A stretch of DNA of 8,558 bases, from NCBI GenBank assembly GCA_016650135.1, contig JAENWH010000062.1:1-8558 (forward strand), written 5' to 3'. The position numbers were made by a program, and so were the translations under genes. Of the stretch, positions 1 through 4,893 are shown piece by piece; the stretch's first letter is position 1; the number at the start of each line of letters is the position of its first letter. The notes under the pieces are model-generated. The model did not search any database. It was given only the letters and a program-made list of their open reading frames with translations, and was not told the origin of the DNA. The DNA is from Peptostreptococcaceae bacterium. GTDB lineage: Bacteria; Bacillota_A; Clostridia; Peptostreptococcales; Anaerovoracaceae.

Positions 1-155
1 TCAATTTCCTTTAATATCAGCTTGATAAATGTTGATTTTCCAGCTCCACTGGGCCCTACCAAAAAGACAAAATCCCCTTTGTCTATTGTTACACTCACAT
101 TCTCTAAGCCTACATTTTTTTTATAATATTTAGTCACCTTATCAAATATAATCAT
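1..155 (-). CDS. ftsE: Cell-division ABC transporter ATP-binding protein FtsE (5' part only)
   Basis: Only the first 51 codons are in the window; the gene runs off the left edge. The translation starts [13 protein letters not shown] and has a complete Walker A motif GPSGAGKST at residues 34-42, preceded by KGDFVFLV. This arrangement, with the motif very near the N-terminus and the [20 protein letters not shown] context, is characteristic of FtsE rather than of other ABC ATPases. By family knowledge FtsE pairs with the membrane protein FtsX at the cytoplasmic face and controls peptidoglycan hydrolases during division or elongation; ftsX would be expected just beyond the left edge. The ATG at 153-155 is preceded by a G-rich Shine-Dalgarno stretch (AAAGGGGGGG, near 167-176) with about 11 bases of spacing. 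The FtsE assignment is strong; the C-terminal signature and Walker B cannot be seen. Confidence 0.9.
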   Translation of the reverse strand, partial: MIIFDKVTKYYKKNVGLENVSVTIDKGDFVFLVGPSGAGKSTFIKLILKEI

Positions 156-204
156 TAAGGTAAAATCCCCCCCTTTTGCTAAAATTGTTTTAATGCCACT
201 TTTT

Positions 205-234
205 ATTATAATACATTATACTTCCATTGTACAA
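205..234 (-). promoter_or_regulatory. Putative sigma-A type promoter of ftsE
   Basis: On the minus strand, TTGTAC (229-234) and TATAAT (205-210) are separated by 18 bases. They lie in the 83-base gap between the MinD-like gene and ftsE, about 50 bases upstream of the ftsE ATG. A second TATAAT at 215-220 has no good -35 at the right distance. I saw no terminator hairpin in this gap, so ftsE may also be read through from the upstream gene. Confidence 0.5.
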
Positions 235-238
235 GCAA

Positions 239-1039
239 TTAGCCAAAAATCGACTTTATAATTTTGTTTAAAGGGTTCTCCAGTGCATTCCTTATTTGCC
301 TGCTGGAAACCGGCAGCAGGCAGTTGTATTCAGCAGAATATAGTTCATCACCTTTTATAAGCGGTATGTAATATAACTCTTTTAATTTCAGGAACTGATG
401 CAGTTCTCTTTTATTTATTCCACCATTATCCTTATTTACAACCCAAAAGATACGACGCCCCTTTTCCTCGAGACTTTTACAGTATGCCAGCATTTGAAAT
501 CCAGCGAGGAGTGATGACGGCATGGGATCAATAACTACTATTAAGACATCCATATCCGCTAAAAGTTCCATCATCTGACTGTGTATTTCAAAATCACAGA
601 TTATAATGTCCCCTGCAGCATTGTTAATGATTCTCAGGTTATCTGAATTTTGTCCGGCATTTAACGCTTCACTATTATTGTTCCCTGCCATTTTGACTTT
701 TGGTTTATGCAATATCCAATTTATGCCATCATCAATATTGGTTATCCCTCTTGTTGTTTCACCCATTAAATTCAACTGGAATAAATCATTAAAATTTCTC
801 CCTGCAAATCTTTTATCTATTCCTAAAGAATCATAAGTGTATCTACTGCCAACATCCTTTTCTTTTACTATTTCGACAAAAGAAACTTTGATATCTTTAT
901 TTCCGCTTAATAATTTTCCTGTTGAGGTAGCTACCAGTGTTGCTCCTGCTCCTTGACATAAAGGAACAACACCAATTTTTATCCGTTCAAAATATTCACT
1001 ATCATTGAAGAGCTTTTCTCTTAATACAGATCTATCCAA
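239..1039 (-). CDS. MinD/ParA-like protein with degenerate P-loop and amphipathic C-terminus
   Basis: This is a 266-residue protein of unknown function. The fold looks like a deviant-Walker (SIMIBI, MinD/ParA) NTPase. A first strand, IKIGVVPL, leads into a P-loop-like CQGAGATLVATS (residues 28-39). A Walker B-like strand DIIICDFE lies at 144-151, DVLIVVIDPMPSS at 164-176 resembles the MinD strand after Walker B, and VVNKDNGGIN (200-209) sits where a base-recognition strand would be. The P-loop lacks both lysines expected of active MinD/ParA proteins (KGGxGKT), so ATP hydrolysis is doubtful. A polar stretch rich in Asn (about 111-142) is inserted before Walker B. The last residues, LNKIIKSIFG, are amphipathic and resemble the membrane-targeting tail of MinD. 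The start is TTG, chosen because AGGGGG lies 7 bases upstream, an in-frame TAA lies 7 codons upstream of it, and the next in-frame ATG is at codon 92. The gene has its own promoter and is followed by ftsE, which suggests an envelope or division role. It could also be a CpaE-like or other receiver-type P-loop relic. Confidence 0.75.
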   Translation of the reverse strand: MDRSVLREKLFNDSEYFERIKIGVVPLCQGAGATLVATSTGKLLSGNKDIKVSFVEIVKEKDVGSRYTYDSLGIDKRFAGRNFNDLFQLNLMGETTRGITNIDDGINWILHKPKVKMAGNNNSEALNAGQNSDNLRIINNAAGDIIICDFEIHSQMMELLADMDVLIVVIDPMPSSLLAGFQMLAYCKSLEEKGRRIFWVVNKDNGGINKRELHQFLKLKELYYIPLIKGDELYSAEYNCLLPVSSRQIRNALENPLNKIIKSIFG

Positions 1040-1046
1040 ATTAATA

Positions 1047-1052
1047 CCCCCT
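1047..1052 (-). promoter_or_regulatory. Ribosome binding site fixing a TTG start
   Basis: AGGGGG on the minus strand is 7 bases upstream of the TTG at 1037-1039. It supports that non-ATG codon as the start of the MinD-like gene. No ATG occurs in frame between the upstream stop and codon 92. Confidence 0.65.
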
Positions 1053-1062
1053 GGCGTTTAAT

Positions 1063-1076
1063 GTAATATGTAATAT
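1063..1076 (-). repeat. Tandem 7-bp repeat near the transcription start
   Basis: ATATTAC occurs twice in tandem on the minus strand, just downstream of the predicted -10 box, so it covers or follows the expected transcription start of the MinD-like gene. It may be a regulator site or simply chance in AT-rich DNA. Confidence 0.3.
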
Positions 1077-1082
1077 TTTACC

Positions 1083-1109
1083 ATTATATCACAATTATGT
1101 AAATGCCAA
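1083..1109 (-). promoter_or_regulatory. Extended -10 promoter of the MinD-like gene
   Basis: On the minus strand a perfect TATAAT (1083-1088) is preceded by TGA (1089-1091), giving the extended -10 form TGnTATAAT. A TTGGCA (1104-1109) lies 15 bases upstream; this is a short spacer, so the extended -10 probably carries most of the recognition. The promoter sits downstream of the transketolase terminator and about 45 bases upstream of the TTG start, separating the MinD-like gene from the big operon. Confidence 0.65.
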
Positions 1110-1115
1110 TTAATG

Positions 1116-1166
1116 GAATTTTTTTCAGTTACTGGAGTTGCATTTTATTCAAGCGAATTTTTTTCA
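1116..1166 (-). repeat. Two direct 12-bp A-tract repeats upstream of the promoter
   Basis: TGAAAAAAATTC occurs twice on the minus strand, at 1116-1127 and 1155-1166, with start points 39 bases apart. The nearer copy begins about 7 bases upstream of the -35 box, where an UP element would sit. The identity is exact over 12 bases. The role as an alpha-CTD contact or bend is inferred. Confidence 0.4.
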
Positions 1167-1172
1167 TCCAAC

Positions 1173-1218
1173 AAAAAAGTACGCCTCTTCTATTAGATTA
1201 TCTAATATTTCAGCGTAC
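1173..1218 (-). terminator. Rho-independent terminator of the transketolase operon
   Basis: On the minus strand GTACGC (1213-1218) pairs perfectly with GCGTAC (1179-1184), and an inner stem TATTAGA/TCTAATA (1191-1197 with 1201-1207) closes on a 3-base loop. An internal loop of about 5-6 bases separates the two stems. TTTTTT (1173-1178) follows directly. It lies about 40 bases after the stop of the transketolase C-terminal subunit, as expected for the end of the long operon. Confidence 0.8.
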
Positions 1219-1259
1219 CTTAGTTATTGTTTTACCAAACAGTTCTTTAAACGGGTCTT

Positions 1260-2195
1260 CTACTTGTTTAAAAGTCTCCTGCAGGCGGCAGCAACAGCAT
1301 CTGAATTCATGCCATATTTTTTCTTTAATTCCTCTGGCTTCCCGGATTCACCATACGTGTCCATTTGACCAACTAGTTCCATTTTAACGGGATAATTCTG
1401 GGAAACAACCTCAGAAACAGCCGAACCCAATCCTCCAATAATGGAATGTTCTTCCGCCGTAACTATGAGACCAGTTTCTTTAGCTGCTTTAATAATGATT
1501 TCTTTATCTAAAGGTTTTATAGTGTGAATATCAATAACTCTCGCCTCAATTCCTTCTTCCTTCAAGGTTTCTGCCGCCAGAAACGCTTCATTAACCATAA
1601 TACCTGTAGCAACAATGGTGATATCTTTTCCCTCTCTGACACAGTTCCCTTTGCCAATTTCAATAATATCATCCTCTTTATAAAAATTAGGGACTGCATA
1701 CCTTCCAAGTCTCACATAGGCTGGCCCCTTTATTTCTGCCACTTGTCTTAAAAGTTTCTTGGTAGAAACACTATCCGAAGGATTGATTACCATCATCCCT
1801 GGAATGGTTCTCATCAATGCCAGGTCTTCAAAAGTCTGATGGCTTGCGCCGTCTTCTCCTACTGTAATTCCAGCATGTGTCGCACATATTTTAACGTTTG
1901 CTTTTGTATATCCTATTGAATTTCTTATAATTTCAAAAGCTCTGCCTGCAGCAAACATGGCAAAGGTGCTGGCAAAAACAACTTTGCCGGAAATTGCAAA
2001 CCCGGTCGCAGCGCCATAAATATTTTGCTCCGCTATGCCCATATTAATAAATCTGTCTGGATATGCTTTGCCAAATTCCGCTGTCATTGTAGATTTCGAA
2101 AGATCTCCATCCATTACAACCATATTTTCATATTTTTCTCCAAGCTCAATCAATACTTCTCCATAAGCTTGTCTTGTTGCCATTTTAACGTCCAT
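1260..2195 (-). CDS. tkt: Transketolase, C-terminal subunit
   Basis: Second half of a split transketolase (311 residues), carrying the pyrimidine-binding domain and the C-terminal domain. Together with the N-terminal subunit it should transfer two-carbon ketol units between sugar phosphates in the non-oxidative pentose phosphate pathway, in the cytosol. The sequence shows MDGDLSKST near residue 28, then NMGIAEQN with the conserved thiamine-activating glutamate at residue 56, and GEDGASHQT with a family histidine at about 119. Later, DIHTIKPLDKE and EEHSIIGGLGSAVSE belong to the C-terminal domain. I chose the ATG at 2193-2195 because it forms a TAATG overlap with the stop of the upstream subunit and lies about 8 bases from GGGAGGA. 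A GTG at 2199-2201 would be only 3 bases from that site, and the later ATG at 2181-2183 is too far. Split two-subunit transketolases are common in anaerobic Firmicutes and archaea. The terminator follows the stop. Confidence 0.93.
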   Translation of the reverse strand: MDVKMATRQAYGEVLIELGEKYENMVVMDGDLSKSTMTAEFGKAYPDRFINMGIAEQNIYGAATGFAISGKVVFASTFAMFAAGRAFEIIRNSIGYTKANVKICATHAGITVGEDGASHQTFEDLALMRTIPGMMVINPSDSVSTKKLLRQVAEIKGPAYVRLGRYAVPNFYKEDDIIEIGKGNCVREGKDITIVATGIMVNEAFLAAETLKEEGIEARVIDIHTIKPLDKEIIIKAAKETGLIVTAEEHSIIGGLGSAVSEVVSQNYPVKMELVGQMDTYGESGKPEELKKKYGMNSDAVAAACRRLLNK

Positions 2196-3013
2196 TACCA
2201 CAATCCTCCCAATTCTTTAACTGCCATTTTTGCTTCCTCATCATTTGGTGCTTTTCCATGCCAGCCTGCCACATTCTCCATAAAGGAAACTCCCTTGCCT
2301 TTGATGGTTTTCGCAATAATTGCCGTCGGCTTGCCTTTAAATTCCCTAGCTTGAGCCAAAGCCTCTATAATCTGTCCAATATTGTGTCCATCTATAGATA
2401 TTACATTCCAGCCAAAGCTCTCAAACTTCTTATCAATCGGCTTAACTGTCATTACATCATCATTATTTCCGTCAATCTGAAGACCATTCCAATCGACAAT
2501 TGCGACCAGATTGTCAAGTTTATAATGAGCCGACGACATTGCAGCCTCCCAGACCAGCCCTTCCTGCAATTCCCCATCGCCTAACAAAACGTACACTCTG
2601 CCACTTTTACCATCCATTTTATTTGCCATTGCAACCCCACCGGCAACAGAAAAGCCCTGACCCAGTGAACCAGTTGACATTTCAACTCCGATAACTTTGC
2701 GCATATCCGGATGGCCTTGAATCTTTGAATTTAATTTTCTCAAAGTAAGCAGTTCTTCCTTTGGGAAAAATCCTTTTTCTGCCAATGTTGAATAAAGAAC
2801 AGGGGCAGCATGACCCTTGGAAAGGATAAATTTGTCTCGATCTTCCATCTTTGGATCCTTTGGATCTATTTTCATTTCATGAAAATAGAGAACAGTTAAA
2901 ATATCTGCAGCCGACAGAGATCCCCCCGGATGACCAGACCCTGCTGCATGAACCGCTTTTATAATACTGATTCTAATGTTGTTTGAAATATCTTCCAATT
3001 TTTTGAACGCCAT
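2195..3013 (-). CDS. tkt: Transketolase, N-terminal (thiamine diphosphate-binding) subunit
   Basis: First half of the split transketolase (272 residues). It holds the diphosphate-binding part of the cofactor site. Visible motifs are GSGHPGGSLS (26-35, with H28), SKGHAAPVLY (65-74, with H68), GSLGQG (115-120), and the thiamine diphosphate motif GDGELQEG (145-152), with metal ligands expected at D146 and at N176 in DWNGLQIDG. No catalytic glutamate domain is present here; it is in the partner gene, whose start overlaps this stop by one base. The ATG at 3011-3013 follows a textbook AGGAGG (3019-3024) that itself overlaps the stop codon of tagA. This puts a central-carbon enzyme in the same transcript as cell-wall genes. 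Length and motifs match two-subunit transketolases, and nothing looks damaged. Confidence 0.95.
   Translation of the reverse strand: MAFKKLEDISNNIRISIIKAVHAAGSGHPGGSLSAADILTVLYFHEMKIDPKDPKMEDRDKFILSKGHAAPVLYSTLAEKGFFPKEELLTLRKLNSKIQGHPDMRKVIGVEMSTGSLGQGFSVAGGVAMANKMDGKSGRVYVLLGDGELQEGLVWEAAMSSAHYKLDNLVAIVDWNGLQIDGNNDDVMTVKPIDKKFESFGWNVISIDGHNIGQIIEALAQAREFKGKPTAIIAKTIKGKGVSFMENVAGWHGKAPNDEEAKMAVKELGGLW
2204..2210 (-). promoter_or_regulatory. Ribosome binding site for the transketolase C-terminal subunit
   Basis: GGGAGGA on the minus strand lies inside the last codons of the N-terminal subunit, about 8 bases before the ATG at 2195. It decides between the overlapping GTG (2201) and ATG (2195) in favour of the ATG and indicates translational coupling of the two halves. 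Confidence 0.65.
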
Positions 3014-3022
3014 TTTTTCCTC

Positions 3023-3778
3023 CTAGTTTTTGCCTTTAATAATTACCTTTATAATAAATAATGGCAGTTGAGCCATTCTTTTATATCTTGTTGGTTCTTT
3101 AATAAATCTGTAGAGCCATTCCAACCCATGTTTCCGATAAAACACAGGAGCCCTTTTAGCGGTTCCTGCCCATATGTCCAAGCTTCCTCCTACTCCCATG
3201 CCCACTTTGACAGTTGTAAACTCATCCTTATTGTCAAAAACAAATTTTTCCTGCTTTGGTGAACCCAATGCAACACAAAGAAAATCCGCTCCAGACGCAT
3301 TTATTTCCTTCACAATTTCAGGCTCATCTTTCTTTGTAAAATAGCCATCTCTTGTGCCGGCTATTTTCAGATTCGGGTGTTTTATCTGCATTGCCTTACC
3401 TGCGAGCTCCGCTACCGAAGTTCTTTCTTCATTACAAGGTTTACTGCCAATCAGGTAAATTGATTTCCCTGTATCCTCCAAATATTCTAATATCAGGTTT
3501 AAAAAATCCACCCCTGTTACTCGCTCTGAAAGAGGCTCTCCTAATATTTTTGACGCATACACCAGCCCTATCCCATCTGGAATAACCAGCCCCGCCTGTT
3601 CAATCAGTCGTTTTAATTCCAAATCCTTTGTTGCATTCAACACAATCTCTGAATTAGGGGTAACAATTAATTTGCAGCCATCCTTTTCCATCATTTCACT
3701 GAAAACTTTCATTGCCTGATGATTATTAACCATATCCACAGGGACATCAAGTATTTTAATTGTTTTATAGCTGTTCAT
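3023..3778 (-). CDS. tagA: WecG/TagA/CpsF family glycosyltransferase (TagA-like, UDP-ManNAc transferase)
   Basis: A 251-residue enzyme expected to transfer N-acetyl-mannosamine from UDP-ManNAc to undecaprenyl-diphospho-GlcNAc, making the ManNAc-beta-1,4-GlcNAc linkage unit of wall polymers at the inner face of the membrane. Motifs run TPNSEIVLNAT (40-50), VIPDGIGLVYASKILG (65-80), SERVTGVDFLN, GSPKQEKFV and GSLDIWAGTAKRAPVFYR. T40 and D68 align, with one constant offset, to the Thr and Asp reported for the active site of the Thermoanaerobacter TagA. The C-terminal stretch LEWLYRFIKEPTRYKRM followed by LPLFIIKVIIKGK fits the membrane-associating tail of the family. The ATG is one base after the csaB stop, with GGAG about 9 bases upstream. 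Pairing with csaB suggests that the polymer is a pyruvylated secondary cell-wall polysaccharide rather than teichoic acid; that is inference. The exact donor sugar is not proven by sequence. Confidence 0.92.
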   Translation of the reverse strand: MNSYKTIKILDVPVDMVNNHQAMKVFSEMMEKDGCKLIVTPNSEIVLNATKDLELKRLIEQAGLVIPDGIGLVYASKILGEPLSERVTGVDFLNLILEYLEDTGKSIYLIGSKPCNEERTSVAELAGKAMQIKHPNLKIAGTRDGYFTKKDEPEIVKEINASGADFLCVALGSPKQEKFVFDNKDEFTTVKVGMGVGGSLDIWAGTAKRAPVFYRKHGLEWLYRFIKEPTRYKRMAQLPLFIIKVIIKGKN

Positions 3779-3779
3779 A

Positions 3780-4892
3780 TTATTTCTCCATCAGTTCATT
3801 TATTATTTCTTCATTCATATCAAGCCTTTTAATAAGCACTTGTATTTTTTCTCTGACTTTATTTTTAACCTTCACCTTGTTCCGCCAGGTTTTTTCAAAT
3901 TCTTCAATAAAATACACGTTGTCAAAATCATAAATGCTGCACATCGCCCGAAGTCCGATTGAATGCATGAAAGAATTAATTTTTGGATCATAAGATATGG
4001 CAATCATGGGGATTTCCATTATTGCCGCATGAATTAAAGCATGAAGTCTTACACCTACCAAAAAGTCCATATTCCCGATGATACTGAGCATTTCATCGGT
4101 TAGATATTTATGTCTGATGACAGAAACTCTGTTTTCAAGTCTTTTTTCAATTTCATCAACTACGTCCATATCTTCACTGTAATGAAAAGGTATCAGAACA
4201 ATTTCCACATGATATTCCTCAATAAGTCTGTTCATGGAAATACAGAGCTGATCGACGAATTTGCTGTCCACCTTTCTTTCTCTTATGGCAAATCCAACTG
4301 TCGTCTTTTCCGGATTCTTTATGAATCCTTCATTTTCAAGTATTTTTCTGCCTGCTTCTAAAGGAACCGGTTTAATTCTAAGGACAGGATCAGCTGTTAC
4401 TATAATCTTTTCATTAGGTATACCGATTTCAGCAAGTAATTCCTTTGATGCATCATCTCTGACAACGATTCCATCTGTTTTACTTAAAATTCTATAGGTT
4501 ATTTTCCGATTAAATACTGAATTGATTGGTCCTATACCCTGGCTGTAGATCAGCACTTTTTTTCCAAATAATTTTGCGGCCCATATAATAAAAAGATAAT
4601 AAAAAATACTCCTTTTACTCGTTACGTCCTGAAGAAGGCTTCCTCCACCGCTAATTAAAATATCACATTTGCTGATTGCCTTAATAATATTGATAATTGA
4701 CTTTCTGTTTACTGCATGAACCCCGTATTTTTCAATTGTTGAAACAGAATCCTGAGATAATACAGTTATTTCAATCTTGTCTAGCTTCTCTTTTAAATTA
4801 TCAACAACTGCTCTAAGAATTGATTCATCTCCGATATTATTAAATCCATAATATCCCGAAATAAGCAATTTATTCATCTTATTACTGTTCAA
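3780..4892 (-). CDS. csaB: Polysaccharide pyruvyl transferase CsaB
   Basis: About 370 residues. CsaB transfers pyruvate from phosphoenolpyruvate to a ManNAc residue of the secondary cell-wall polysaccharide, creating the ketal recognised by SLH domains of S-layer and surface enzymes. The sequence shows the typical N-terminus LLISGYYGFNNIGDESIL, then ILISGGGSLLQDVTS, YSQGIGPI, VVRDDAS, and the C-terminal FLVGVRLHALIHAAI with the likely catalytic histidine at about residue 284 in RLH. I placed the start at the TTG at 4890-4892 because AAAGGAG lies 6 bases upstream. It begins immediately after the stop of the DUF5693 gene. Two alternatives exist: a TTG at 4913, overlapping the upstream gene by 20 bases, and an ATG at 4877 with no site at good distance. 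The conserved domain begins just after that ATG, so the choice affects only a short leader. Adjacent tagA makes the linkage unit of the same wall polymer. Confidence 0.93.
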   Translation of the reverse strand: MNSNKMNKLLISGYYGFNNIGDESILRAVVDNLKEKLDKIEITVLSQDSVSTIEKYGVHAVNRKSIINIIKAISKCDILISGGGSLLQDVTSKRSIFYYLFIIWAAKLFGKKVLIYSQGIGPINSVFNRKITYRILSKTDGIVVRDDASKELLAEIGIPNEKIIVTADPVLRIKPVPLEAGRKILENEGFIKNPEKTTVGFAIRERKVDSKFVDQLCISMNRLIEEYHVEIVLIPFHYSEDMDVVDEIEKRLENRVSVIRHKYLTDEMLSIIGNMDFLVGVRLHALIHAAIMEIPMIAISYDPKINSFMHSIGLRAMCSIYDFDNVYFIEEFEKTWRNKVKVKNKVREKIQVLIKRLDMNEEIINELMEK

Positions 4893-4893
4893 A

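Noticed and set aside
1173..1259. Riboswitch or small RNA in the gap after the transketolase genes
   Set aside because: The only strong structure is a hairpin directly followed by a T-run after a stop codon, and no known riboswitch core is visible; a terminator explains it.
1103..1387. Plus-strand open frame of 94 codons across the intergenic region and the end of the transketolase gene
   Set aside because: It overlaps the terminator and the antisense of a clearly real gene, and the translated sequence has low complexity and no family resemblance or good ribosome site.
2193..2201. GTG at 2201 as start of the transketolase C-terminal subunit
   Set aside because: It is only 3 bases from the GGGAGGA site, while the ATG at 2195 has good spacing and the usual TAATG coupling.
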